The position numbers were made by a program, and so were the translations under genes. Shown piece after piece: positions 53,493 through 62,029 of a stretch of 64,000 bases of DNA. Below the pieces are notes generated by a model, which worked only from the letters and a program-made list of their open reading frames with translations, did no database searches and was not told the origin of the DNA. Numbering within the stretch: position 1 is the stretch's first letter; every line of letters begins with the position of its first letter. This DNA is from Micromonospora chokoriensis (GTDB lineage: Bacteria > Actinomycetota > Actinomycetes > Mycobacteriales > Micromonosporaceae), in contig NZ_JOAN01000026.1 of assembly GCF_000718555.1 (NCBI RefSeq), positions 19,210 to 83,209 on the forward strand, given 5' to 3'.

Positions 53493-54968
53493 GTGGCGGA
53501 GCCGGAGCTGGTGGATGTGGTCGTGGTCGGGCTCGGGGTCGGCGGCGAGGAGGTGGCCAAACGCCTCGCCGAGGCCGGCCTCAGCGTCGTCGGCGTCGAA
53601 CGGGATCTCGTCGGCGGGGAGTGCCCCTACTGGGGCTGCATCCCGAGCAAGATGATGATCAGAGCGGCCAACGCCCTCGCCGAGGCTCGCCGGGTCGACG
53701 GGCTCGCCGGGACGGCGCAGGTCCAGCCGGACTGGGCGCCGGTGGCCAAGCGGATCCGCGAGGAAGCCACCGACACCTGGGACGACGCGGTCGCGGCGGA
53801 CCGATTCATCGGCAAGGGTGGGCGGCTCGTGCGGGGCAGCGGCCGGCTCGACGGTCCGCGCCGGGTCCGCGTCGGTGACCAGGTGTTCGAGGCCCGACAC
53901 GGGGTCGTGCTGGGCACCGGCACCCGCCCGTCGGTGCCGCCGATCGACGGTCTGGCCGACACGCCGTACTGGACCAACCACCAGGCGATCGAGGTCGAGG
54001 AGCTGCCGGAGTCGCTGCTCGTGCTCGGCGGCGGCGCGATCGGCCTGGAGTTGGCGCAGGTCTTCGCCCGCTTCGGGGTCCGGGTCACCGTGGTCGAGGC
54101 GCTCGACCGGGTGCTGGCCGTGGAGGAGCCCGAGGCGTCCGAGGTCGCCGCGGCGGCGCTGCGCGCCGACGGCGTCCAGATCCACACCGGGGTACGCGCC
54201 GAACGGGTCGAGCACGACGGGACCAGGTTCACCCTGCGTGGTGGCGGCGGTGCCGAGTTCACCGCCGATCGGCTGCTGGTGGTGACCGGGCGCAAGGCCC
54301 ACCTGACCGAGTTGGGGCTGGACACGATCGGTCTGGACGCCAGTCAGCGCTACCTGCCGGTCGACGACCGTCTGCGCGTCACCGACCACGTCTGGGCGGT
54401 CGGTGACCTGACCGGCGAGGGCGCCTTCACGCACATCGCCATGTACCAGGCGGGGATCGTGATCGCCGACATCCTGGCCCGCGCTCGGAAGGCGAAGGCG
54501 GGGGCGGACGCCAGCGGGACCTCCAGCGTGGTCGGCGGGGCGATGGGCGCGTCCAGTTCGCTGGCGACCAGCGGATCGAGCGGGTCGGCCGGCACCGTTC
54601 CGCGAGCCGACTACCGCGCGCTGCCCCGGGTGACCTTCACCGATCCCGAGGTCGGCGCGGTCGGGCTCACCGAGCAGCAGGCCCGCGAGCGCGGCATCAA
54701 CGTGCAGGTCGGTTTCACCAAACTCGGCAGCTCCACCCGGGGCTGGATCCACCAGGTCGGCGACGACGGTTTCATCAAGCTCGTCGCGGACGCCGACCAG
54801 GGTGTGCTGATCGGTGCGACCTCGGTCGGCCCGGCTGGCGGCGAGGTGCTCTCCGCACTGGTGGTGGCGGTGCACGCGGCGGTTCCGCTGAGTCAGCTCC
54901 GGCACATGATCTACGCGTACCCGACCTTCCACCGGGCCATCGAAGACGCCCTACGCAACCTGTCCTGA
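53493..54968 (+). CDS. Flavin-dependent disulfide oxidoreductase (dihydrolipoamide dehydrogenase-like) with a Ser/Gly/Ala-rich insert
   Basis: A 491-residue pyridine-nucleotide-disulfide reductase. FAD motif VVVGLGVGGEEVAKRLAEAGLSVVGVER, redox-active cysteines 44 and 49 in GECPYWGCIPSK (a CPYWGC variant of the common CxxxxC), NAD motif LLVLGGGAIGLELAQVFARFG, and C-terminal dimer domain HxxxHxx-like AYPTFHRAIEDAL. A ~38-residue Ser/Gly/Ala insert (SGTSSVVGGAMGASSSLATSGSSGSAG) sits between the FAD helix and the dimer domain, which is not canonical. The GTG at 53493 follows GGGGGA; an earlier GTG at 53469 is possible. Substrate unknown. Confidence 0.83.
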   Translation: MAEPELVDVVVVGLGVGGEEVAKRLAEAGLSVVGVERDLVGGECPYWGCIPSKMMIRAANALAEARRVDGLAGTAQVQPDWAPVAKRIREEATDTWDDAVAADRFIGKGGRLVRGSGRLDGPRRVRVGDQVFEARHGVVLGTGTRPSVPPIDGLADTPYWTNHQAIEVEELPESLLVLGGGAIGLELAQVFARFGVRVTVVEALDRVLAVEEPEASEVAAAALRADGVQIHTGVRAERVEHDGTRFTLRGGGGAEFTADRLLVVTGRKAHLTELGLDTIGLDASQRYLPVDDRLRVTDHVWAVGDLTGEGAFTHIAMYQAGIVIADILARARKAKAGADASGTSSVVGGAMGASSSLATSGSSGSAGTVPRADYRALPRVTFTDPEVGAVGLTEQQARERGINVQVGFTKLGSSTRGWIHQVGDDGFIKLVADADQGVLIGATSVGPAGGEVLSALVVAVHAAVPLSQLRHMIYAYPTFHRAIEDALRNLS

Positions 54969-54991
54969 CCTGGGCCACCCGAGGCCACCAC

Positions 54992-55023
54992 GTCCCGCGC
55001 GTGGCGGTGTCCCGCGCGTGGCG
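54992..55023. repeat. Tandem repeat GTCCCGCGCGTGGCG
   Basis: Two exact 15-base copies at a 17-base period, directly before the next palindromic element. Non-coding. Confidence 0.6.
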
Positions 55024-55024
55024 G

Positions 55025-55105
55025 CTTGATCCACTCGTGTTTCAGGAAGTCGCGGTATCCGGGGCGCTGGGACACCGCGATATCACTGAAACCGAGTCGA
55101 TCATG
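55025..55105. repeat. Dispersed palindromic element, CACTCG-GTTTCA family
   Basis: Left arm CTTGATCCACTCGTGTTTCAGG... (55025-55056) and the right arm, read in reverse as CATGATCGACTCGGTTTCAGTGATATCGCGGT (55074-55105), match with a one-base gap and a few mismatches. It lies in the intergenic stretch 54969-55487 and extends the window's set of long palindromes with GATC near the arm ends. Confidence 0.6.
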
Positions 55106-55423
55106 CCCGCCTGGATCGGGTCGGCCGAGCCGGGTCGCCAGATATCGGGCAAATCGTGCCGCCGGCTGGGCCTCGCGGGGTAGGGGAGAGCTTGGTGCGG
55201 CTGGCCGTCGTTGGCGCGCGGACTTCGGTGCGCGGGGTGACCGGACGCCTGCGCTCGGGTGCGGGACTTCAGGGTTCGGGTGGTCGGACGCCAGCGCTTG
55301 CCTGGTCGAACGCTCGCGCTCGTGTGGCCGGACGCCGACAAGAGTGGACTTCGGCGTTCGGTGTTGCGGGTCGTCGCGGTCGGAGGGGGCGGAATGGTCG
55401 GCGGTGGGAAGAATGCAGTGGCC
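55106..55423. other. GC-rich intergenic stretch with degenerate repeats
   Basis: No supported coding sequence on either strand. Three loosely similar blocks around GGACTTC-GG and CGGACGCC-GCGCT are visible, suggesting decayed tandem DNA. Nothing else is recognised. Confidence 0.35.
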
Positions 55424-55480
55424 GAACAGCAAACGGCAAGCAATTTGCTGTTCATTTCTTTCATTCAGGTGACGTACGAT
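55424..55480 (+). promoter_or_regulatory. lacI promoter region with palindromic operator
   Basis: GAACAGCAAA (55424-55433) and TTTGCTGTTC (55444-55453) are perfect 10-bp inverted arms around a 10-base core. TACGAT (55475-55480) sits seven bases before the GTG at 55488, consistent with a leaderless message. The palindrome is probably the regulator's own operator. Confidence 0.55.
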
Positions 55481-55487
55481 TGCGACC

Positions 55488-56492
55488 GTGACCAAGCGGT
55501 TGACTGAAGTTGCCAAGAAGGCGGGCGTCAGCGAGGCCACCGTCAGCCGGGTGCTCAACGGCCGCGACGGTGTCTCCGAGGCGACCCGGACGGCCGTGCT
55601 GACGGCGCTGGACGTGCTCGGTTACGAGCGGCCCACCAAGCTGCGTGGCGAACGCGCCCGGCTGGTCGGGCTGGTGTTGCCCGAGTTGCAGAACCCGATC
55701 TTCCCGGCGCTGGCCGAGGTGGTCACCGGGACTCTCGCCCAGCGCGGCTACACCCCGGCGCTCTGTGCCCGGACCATTGGCGGCGTCTCCGAAATGGACT
55801 ACGTGGAGATGCTCCTCGACCACCAGGTCTCCGGGGTGATCTTCGCCGGTGGCTCGTACGCGCTCGCCGACGCTCGACACGACCACTACCGTCGGCTGAC
55901 CGATCGGGGGCTTCCGGTCGTGCTTGTCAACGCGGGTGTGGACGAGTTGGGGTTTCCCCGGGTCTCCACCGACGACGCGGTGGCGGTGGAGCAGGCGTAC
56001 GGGCACCTGCGCTCGCTCGGGCACGAACGGATCGGGATGGTGCTCGGGCCGGAGGGGCATGTGCCGTCGCGGCGCAAGCTCGACGCGATGATCCAGGCGG
56101 CGGGCTGGGGCGAGGCCGACGCCGAGTGCGTCGAGCGGTCCAGCTTCTCGATGGAGGGGGCACGGGTCGCCGCCACGAAGTTGGTCGAGCGGGGCGTCAC
56201 CGGCATCATCTGCGCCAGCGACGTCCTGGCGCTGGGCACGATCCGCGCGGCCCGGCGGTTGGGTCGTTCGGTGCCGGCGGACGTGTCGGTGGTGGGTTTC
56301 GACGACTCCGCGTTCATGACGTGCACCGATCCGCCGTTGACCACGGTGCGGCAGCCGATCGAGACGATGGGGCAGGCCGCCGTGGATCTGTTGGTCACCC
56401 AGATCGAGGGTGCCGGCGTACTCCAGGACGAGCTGCTGTTCGAGCCGGAGTTGGTGGTGCGGGGCTCGACCGCCCCCGCCCCTCGCCGTTAG
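55488..56492 (+). CDS. LacI-family sugar regulator
   Basis: A 334-residue repressor: N-terminal helix-turn-helix TKRLTEVAKKAGVSEATVSRVLNGRDGVSEATRTAVLTAL, then a periplasmic-binding-like ligand domain (LVGLVLPELQNPIFPALAEVVTGTL; RVSTDDAVAVEQAYGHL; ICASDVLALGTIRAARRLGRSVPADVSVVGFDDSAF). It is followed by the ABC transporter and glycoside hydrolase genes in the same direction, so it likely controls them; a malto-oligosaccharide or alpha-glucan product would be the inducer. Strong terminator after it. Confidence 0.92.
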   Translation: MTKRLTEVAKKAGVSEATVSRVLNGRDGVSEATRTAVLTALDVLGYERPTKLRGERARLVGLVLPELQNPIFPALAEVVTGTLAQRGYTPALCARTIGGVSEMDYVEMLLDHQVSGVIFAGGSYALADARHDHYRRLTDRGLPVVLVNAGVDELGFPRVSTDDAVAVEQAYGHLRSLGHERIGMVLGPEGHVPSRRKLDAMIQAAGWGEADAECVERSSFSMEGARVAATKLVERGVTGIICASDVLALGTIRAARRLGRSVPADVSVVGFDDSAFMTCTDPPLTTVRQPIETMGQAAVDLLVTQIEGAGVLQDELLFEPELVVRGSTAPAPRR

Positions 56493-56512
56493 GCACGTAC
56501 CGAACGACGCTT

Positions 56513-56545
56513 CGGCCGTCGACCGCTTCTCGCGGTCGGCGGCCG
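56513..56545 (+). terminator. Terminator of the LacI gene
   Basis: CGGCCGTCGACCGC/GCGGTCGGCGGCCG, near-perfect 14-bp stem, loop TTCT-like, followed by TTTTCGTCGTT. It lies 20 bases past the stop. Confidence 0.8.
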
Positions 56546-56670
56546 TTTTCGTCGTTGCTGGAAACGATCAACATCGACCGGGCCGAATGACCGGCCATAA
56601 GGGACCAATAGCTGGCAAACCGGGCTGCTTTCACAGGCTTGCCAACATCTGTCGTCATCACGTCGTGTCC

Positions 56671-56720
56671 TTTCGGAACGAGGTCGATACCTTGCCGAAA
56701 TGAGTCGGCCTCGTTACAGT
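56671..56720 (+). promoter_or_regulatory. Promoter of the ABC sugar operon with palindromic operator
   Basis: TTGCCG (56692-56697) and TACAGT (56715-56720) are separated by 17 bases, a good promoter. A 30-base near-palindrome (56671-56700, ends TTTCGG/CCGAAA, centre AGGTCGATACCT) overlaps the -35. A second small inverted repeat TGGCAA/TTGCCA (56613-56644) lies upstream. Likely LacI operator sites. Confidence 0.65.
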
Positions 56721-56824
56721 GACTCCACTCACACCTGGCTCCGACGCAGCTACTGGGCGTCAGGTCGTATCACCGCAGATCAGCGAAGGTCATTGGAGAC
56801 ACCCGTTCCCGAAGGGATGGACAG

Positions 56825-58204
56825 ATGTCCGTACCGCAATACCGAAAGGCTGCGGCGGTTGCGCTCGTGGCCGGCCTGGGGCTCAGCCTCACGGCGTGCT
56901 CCACGAAGAGCGACGACAAGGGCTCGACCGCAGGCGGCAAGGTCACCATCACTGTCGACTGCCAGCCGGTCGGCGCTCAGAAAGAGCTGCTGAAGAACTG
57001 GAACGACGACGTCGCCGAGTTCCAGAAGCAGAACCCGGACATCACCATCAAGAGCGTCAGCGTCGGCGAGCAGTGCAACAACCCGCCGGACTTCACCGCC
57101 CGCCTCGCCGGCGGCACCGTGACGGACGTGTTCTACGGGTACATGACCGATCTGGCGCAGGTGCTCGACTCCGGTCAGGCGATGGACATCAGCCAGCACG
57201 TCAACAAGGACGCGATCTCGACCTGGGACAGCGTCGACCCGGCGCTCAAGGAGGTCTTCACCGACGGCGGCAAGCTCTACGCCGTGCCGGTGAAGAACTA
57301 CTCGATGGGCCTGGTCTACAACAAGGTCCTGTTCCAGCAGGCCGGGCTTGACGTCAACAACCCGCCCAAGACCTGGGCCGAGGTCCGGGCCGCGGCCAAG
57401 AAGATCTCCGCGCTCGGCAACGGCATCGCCGGCTACTCGGAGTACAGCGCCGGCAACACCGGCGGCTGGCACTTCACCTCCCTGCTCTACTCGCAGGGCG
57501 GCCAGGTGCTCACGGCCGACGGCAAGAAGGCCGACTTCAACAACGCCATGGGCAAGCAGGTCCTGCAGAACCTCAAGGACATGCGGTACGGCGACAACAG
57601 CATGGGTGCCCGTCAGCTGCTCCAGTGGGGCGACCTGCTGACCAACGCCGGCGCGGGCAAGGTCGGCATGTTCATCGGCGCCCCGGACGCCACCCAGGCG
57701 ATCGTCAGCCAGTTCCAGGGCAAGTTCCAGGACTGGGCGATGGCTCCGCTGCCCGGCCAGGATGGTGCGGCGAAGGGGACGCTCGGTGGCGGCGAGGGCT
57801 ACTTCTTCAAGAAGGACCTCACTCCCGAGCAGGTCAAGGCCGGTCTCAAGTGGATCGCGTACCAGAAGCTGACCCCGGGCAAGGGCCAGTTCGACTACGT
57901 CCGGGCCAAGCCGCAGAACTACCCGGTGGGTCTGCCCCAGCCGCTGCTCTTCGCCAACGGCAGTGACGCGCAGAAGCAGGAGCTGGAGCTGCGCAAGGCG
58001 AACGCGAACGTCGACACCGCGAACTTCGCGCTCTTCGAGGCGACCCCGGTGCCGATCAAGGGTGAGCCGCGCAACGCACAGGCCATCTACGCGGTGCTCG
58101 ACGCCGCGATGTCCGGTGTGCTGACCAACCCGAACTCGAACATCGACGCGCTGCTCAAGACCGCTGAGGAGAAGGTCAACCAGCTCCTCGCCGCCGAGAG
58201 CTGA
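56825..58204 (+). CDS. Sugar ABC transporter substrate-binding lipoprotein
   Basis: A 459-residue extracellular solute-binding protein, family 1 (MalE-like). Signal peptide ends in lipobox LTACSTKS. The mature protein shows ITVDCQPVGAQKELLKNWNDDVAEFQKQNPDITIKSVSVGE and KLYAVPVKNYSMGLVYNKVLFQQAGLD. Start ATG 56825 follows GAAGGGATGG. First gene of the operon binding protein-permease-permease-GH13; a 13-bp hairpin after it probably raises its level relative to the permeases. The ATPase is not encoded here, so a shared MsiK-type ATPase is likely. Confidence 0.93.
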   Translation: MSVPQYRKAAAVALVAGLGLSLTACSTKSDDKGSTAGGKVTITVDCQPVGAQKELLKNWNDDVAEFQKQNPDITIKSVSVGEQCNNPPDFTARLAGGTVTDVFYGYMTDLAQVLDSGQAMDISQHVNKDAISTWDSVDPALKEVFTDGGKLYAVPVKNYSMGLVYNKVLFQQAGLDVNNPPKTWAEVRAAAKKISALGNGIAGYSEYSAGNTGGWHFTSLLYSQGGQVLTADGKKADFNNAMGKQVLQNLKDMRYGDNSMGARQLLQWGDLLTNAGAGKVGMFIGAPDATQAIVSQFQGKFQDWAMAPLPGQDGAAKGTLGGGEGYFFKKDLTPEQVKAGLKWIAYQKLTPGKGQFDYVRAKPQNYPVGLPQPLLFANGSDAQKQELELRKANANVDTANFALFEATPVPIKGEPRNAQAIYAVLDAAMSGVLTNPNSNIDALLKTAEEKVNQLLAAES

Positions 58205-58212
58205 GGAGATCG

Positions 58213-58245
58213 TGTGGGGGCCGGGACGCCGACCCGGCCCCCACA
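58213..58245 (+). other. Intra-operon hairpin after the binding-protein gene
   Basis: TGTGGGGGCCGGG/CCCGGCCCCCACA, perfect 13-bp stem with a 7-base loop. Such stems between binding-protein and permease genes often cause differential expression. Confidence 0.65.
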
Positions 58246-58289
58246 TCCGCACCGCATCGTCGACGTCACTGACTCACCCAGGAGTTGCC

Positions 58290-59246
58290 TTGACGATCAC
58301 CACTGTCCCGGAGACCCCCAGGAAGCCGGGCCGCCCGCCGTCGCCGTACTCGGCGAGGCCGCAGCGCACCAGCCTCGGCCGTAAGGTACGGGACAACCTC
58401 ACCGGTCACGCGTTCCTGATCGGGGCGGTGCTCTGCTTCGTCGTCTTCTCCTGGTACCCGATGATCCGCGGCATCGTGATGAGCTTCCAGCGCACCCGGC
58501 GCGGCGAGACCACCTGGGTTGGCTGGGACAACTACTCCCGGATCATCGCCGACCCCAGCTTCTGGACGGCCTGGCAGAACACGTTCTACTTCACGGTGCT
58601 CGCGCTCGCCCTCGGTTACGTGGTGCCGTTCTTCGTGGCGGTGCTGCTCAACGAGTTCCGCCACGCCAAGGGGTACCTGCGGATCCTGGTCTACCTGCCG
58701 GTGATGCTGCCGCCGGCCTCCGCGCTGTTCCTCTTCAAGTTCTACGCGTACGACCCCAGCGAGGCGGGGCTCTTCAACGCGATCCTCAAGGCGCTGCACC
58801 TGCCCACCTCGCAGTGGATGCAGTCGCCCGAGATGACGATGCCGGCGATGGTGGTCGCGTCCACCTGGATGAACATGGGCGGCGCGGTGCTCATCTACCT
58901 GGCGTCGTTGCAGAATATCCCGGGCGAGCTGTACGAGGCCGCCGAGCTGGACGGGGCTGGGATCTGGCGGCGGATCGTGCACGTGACGATCCCGCAGACC
59001 CGGCTGATCCTGGCGCTCATGGCGATGCTGCAGATCGTCGCCACGATGCAGCTCTTCATCGAGCCGCTGATCCTCGCCAACGGCGCCGGCGCGGAGGACT
59101 CCGCGACCTCGGTGGCGTACCTCATCTATCAGCACGGGTTCTTCCAGAACGACCTCAACGGCGCCGCCGCCCTGGGCGTGATCATGCTCGTGGTGCTGGC
59201 CGGCTTCTCCGCCGTGTACGTGCGGCTGACTGCGAAACAGGACTAG
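58290..59246 (+). CDS. Sugar ABC transporter permease, MalF type
   Basis: A 318-residue membrane permease with six predicted helices and the cytoplasmic EAA loop, here EAAELDGAGIWRRIVHVTIPQTR, that docks the ATPase. TTG 58290 after CCAGGAG is the best start (LTITTVPETPRKPG); a Met is not available in this frame. A Pro/Arg-rich N-terminal 40 residues precede helix one. It works with the next permease and the binding lipoprotein to import oligosaccharides. Confidence 0.9.
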   Translation: MTITTVPETPRKPGRPPSPYSARPQRTSLGRKVRDNLTGHAFLIGAVLCFVVFSWYPMIRGIVMSFQRTRRGETTWVGWDNYSRIIADPSFWTAWQNTFYFTVLALALGYVVPFFVAVLLNEFRHAKGYLRILVYLPVMLPPASALFLFKFYAYDPSEAGLFNAILKALHLPTSQWMQSPEMTMPAMVVASTWMNMGGAVLIYLASLQNIPGELYEAAELDGAGIWRRIVHVTIPQTRLILALMAMLQIVATMQLFIEPLILANGAGAEDSATSVAYLIYQHGFFQNDLNGAAALGVIMLVVLAGFSAVYVRLTAKQD

Positions 59247-59257
59247 GACGGCGAGGA

Positions 59258-60145
59258 ATGGCACAGGACTCCGGAACCCGGACCCTCATCTCCCATGCCC
59301 AGCTCAGTCGGGGGCGCGGCCGGGTCATCTACTGGACGCTGCTGATCGTCGTGGTGGCGGGCTTCACGCTTGTCTTCCTCGGGCCGCTCTACTGGATGGT
59401 CACCGGCGCGCTCAAGTCCGGCCAGGAGATCGCGCAGACCCCGCCGTCGCTGTTCCCGAAGGATCCGCAGCCGCAGAACTACATCGACGCGTGGAACAAC
59501 CTGGCCCTCGCCAAGCTGCTGTTCAACACCTTCTACTACGCGATCGGCGCGGTGCTGTTCCAACTGGTCTTCGACACCGCGGCCGCGTACTCGTTGTCCA
59601 AGCTTCGGCCGATCTTCGGCAACGCGATCCTCGCCCTGATGCTGGGGACGCTGATGATCCCGGCGATGGTCCTCATCGTGCCGCAGTACGTGACCGTGAT
59701 CGACCTGCCGATCGTGCACATCAACCTGCTGGACTCACCGTTCGCCATCTGGCTGCCCCTGGTCGCCAACGCGTTCAACATCTTCCTGTTGAAGCGGTTC
59801 TTCGACTCGATCCCCGAGGAGCTGATGGCCGCCGCCCTCATGGACGGGGCGACGTCGCTGCGTACGCTCTGGTCGATCATCCTGCCGCTGTCGCGTCCCA
59901 TCCTCGGCGTCGTCTCGATCTTCGCCGTGACGGCGGTGTGGAAGGACTTCCTCTGGCCGAAGCTGGTCATGCCCTCGCCCGAGACCCGGACGGTAAGCGT
60001 CGGCATCTACGCCTTCGCCGGTGGCACCCCGATGAACGTGGTGATCGCCGCGTCGGTCATCGCCGCGATCCCAACCGTCATCATCTTCCTGATCTTCCAA
60101 CGCAACATCATGTCCGGTCTGACCACGGGCAGCATCAAGGGATAG
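59258..60145 (+). CDS. Sugar ABC transporter permease, MalG type
   Basis: A 295-residue six-helix permease with the second EAA loop IPEELMAAALMDGATSLRTLWSIILPLSRPIL. ATG 59258 follows GAGG. Partner of the preceding permease; the ATP-binding subunit is absent from the locus. Confidence 0.92.
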   Translation: MAQDSGTRTLISHAQLSRGRGRVIYWTLLIVVVAGFTLVFLGPLYWMVTGALKSGQEIAQTPPSLFPKDPQPQNYIDAWNNLALAKLLFNTFYYAIGAVLFQLVFDTAAAYSLSKLRPIFGNAILALMLGTLMIPAMVLIVPQYVTVIDLPIVHINLLDSPFAIWLPLVANAFNIFLLKRFFDSIPEELMAAALMDGATSLRTLWSIILPLSRPILGVVSIFAVTAVWKDFLWPKLVMPSPETRTVSVGIYAFAGGTPMNVVIAASVIAAIPTVIIFLIFQRNIMSGLTTGSIKG

Positions 60146-60246
60146 CCACCACCGCATCCCGACCCGCGGCGAACAACGACCGTTCGCCCGACACATAACC
60201 AGGTCCGGCGAACCCGCCGACGTACTGACGCAGAAAGCAGGTGCTC

Positions 60247-61893
60247 GTGTCCACAGCTGACAGAAGTCCGTGGTGGCGGGGAGCGGTGATCTACCAGGTG
60301 TATCCCCGGAGCTTCGCCGACGGCAACGGCGACGGCATCGGCGACATCGCTGGCATCCGGTCCCGGCTGAACCACCTGTCCGCGCTCGGCGTCGACGCGA
60401 TCTGGTTCAGCCCTTGGTATCCCTCGCCGATGGCGGACGCCGGCTACGACGTCTCCGACTACCGCGACATCGACCCGGTCTTCGGCACGCTGGCCGAGGC
60501 CGAGGCGCTGATCGCCGAGGCGCACGAGCTGGGCATCCGGACGATCGTCGACGTGGTGCCGAACCACTGCTCCGACGCGCACCCCTGGTTCCAGGCCGCG
60601 CTCGCCGGCGGGCCCGGGGCGCCCGAACGCGACCTGTTCTGGTTCCGGCCCGGCCGAGGCCCGAACGGCGATGAGCGACCCACCGACTGGATCGGCGAGT
60701 TCGGCGGCGAGACCTGGACCCGCACCACAAACCCGGACGGCACCCCCGGCGACTGGTACCTGCACCTGTTCGCCCCGCAGCAGCCGGACTTCAACTGGGA
60801 CCACCCCCGGGTGCGGGAAGAGTTCGAGGCCATCCTGCGGTTCTGGTTCGACCGGGGCGTGGACGGCATCCGGATCGACTCGGCCGGGCTCCTGGTCAAG
60901 GACGGCACGCTGCCCGAGGTCCAGCCCGATCGGCCGCACCCGTTCCACGACCTCGACGGGGTGCACGACATCTACCGGGGCTGGCGTCGGGTCGCCGACG
61001 AGTACGCCGACCGCGCGCTGATCGGTGAGGTGTGGCTGCCGGACCGGCAGCGGTTCGCCAACTACCTGCGCCCGGACGAGCTGCACGCCGCGTTCAACTT
61101 CGACTTCCTCGGCTGCGCGTGGGACGCCGCAGCGCTGCGCGAGAGCATCGACGGCACGCTGAGCGCGCACGCGCCGGTCAACGCGCCGGCCACCTGGGTG
61201 CTCTCGAACCACGACGTCACCCGACACGTCACCCGCTACGGTCGGGCCGACACCAGGTTCAGCTTCGCCGCCAAGCGCGAGGGCACCCCCACCGACCTGG
61301 AGCTGGGCACCCGCCGGGCCCGCGCCGCCGCGCTGCTCTCGCTGTCGCTGCCCGGCGCGGCCTACGTCTACCAGGGCGAGGAGCTGGGCCTCTACGAGGT
61401 CGAGGACATCCCGTACGCGCTGCGGCAGGACCCGATGTGGGAGCGGTCCGGTCGGATCGACCCCGGCCGGGACGGCTGCCGCGTACCGCTGCCGTGGGCC
61501 GGCGACGAGCCGCCCTTCGAGTTCAGCCCCGAGGGTGCCGCCGCGCCGTGGCTGCCGCAGCCGGCCGACTGGAAGGACCGGACGGCCACCGCTCAGACCG
61601 GCGACTCGGCCTCGATGCTGGAGCTGTACCGGGCCGCGATCCAGGCCCGAAAGGCCGACCCGGCGCTCGGCGACGGCGAGCTGACCTGGCTGCCCGCCCC
61701 GGACGGGGTGCTCGCGTTCAGCCGTGGCGGCGGCTTCACCTGCCTGGTAAACCTCTCCGCCGCACCGGTGCCGATGCCAGCTCAGGGGGAGTTGCTGCTG
61801 GCCAGCGGGCCACTCGACGACGGGTTGCTGCCGTCCGACACCGCCGTCTGGCTGCGTACCCCCGAATTGGCGGACGGGCCCGGCCTGACCTGA
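60247..61893 (+). CDS. GH13 alpha-glucosidase-type enzyme
   Basis: A 548-residue cytoplasmic alpha-glycosidase that should cleave imported malto- or isomalto-type oligosaccharides. (beta/alpha)8 barrel motifs are present: VVPNHCS (region I), GIRIDSAG with nucleophile Asp211 (II), GEVWLPD with acid/base Glu261 (III) and SNHDVT with Asp322 (IV). The absence of a signal peptide fits intracellular action. GTG 60247 after AAAGCAGG is preferred over GTG 60241. It lies in the ABC operon; alpha-1,4 versus alpha-1,6 preference cannot be told. Confidence 0.92.
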   Translation: MSTADRSPWWRGAVIYQVYPRSFADGNGDGIGDIAGIRSRLNHLSALGVDAIWFSPWYPSPMADAGYDVSDYRDIDPVFGTLAEAEALIAEAHELGIRTIVDVVPNHCSDAHPWFQAALAGGPGAPERDLFWFRPGRGPNGDERPTDWIGEFGGETWTRTTNPDGTPGDWYLHLFAPQQPDFNWDHPRVREEFEAILRFWFDRGVDGIRIDSAGLLVKDGTLPEVQPDRPHPFHDLDGVHDIYRGWRRVADEYADRALIGEVWLPDRQRFANYLRPDELHAAFNFDFLGCAWDAAALRESIDGTLSAHAPVNAPATWVLSNHDVTRHVTRYGRADTRFSFAAKREGTPTDLELGTRRARAAALLSLSLPGAAYVYQGEELGLYEVEDIPYALRQDPMWERSGRIDPGRDGCRVPLPWAGDEPPFEFSPEGAAAPWLPQPADWKDRTATAQTGDSASMLELYRAAIQARKADPALGDGELTWLPAPDGVLAFSRGGGFTCLVNLSAAPVPMPAQGELLLASGPLDDGLLPSDTAVWLRTPELADGPGLT

Positions 61894-61904
61894 CTCTGCT
61901 CGCC

Positions 61905-61940
61905 GTGGTGCCGGCGGCCCGTCCCGGCCGCCGGCACCAC
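61905..61940 (+). terminator. Terminator after the GH13 gene
   Basis: GTGGTGCCGGCGGCC/GGCCGCCGGCACCAC, perfect 15-bp stem with a 6-base loop, 11 bases past the stop. The following gene is probably its own unit. Confidence 0.75.
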
Positions 61941-62029
61941 ACCACCAAGAAGGGAGAACGAGGGGGACGCGCCACACCGCACCGACACGGGGGGACCTGG
62001 CCTGCCTGACGAAAGGGAGAGCGCAGCTC

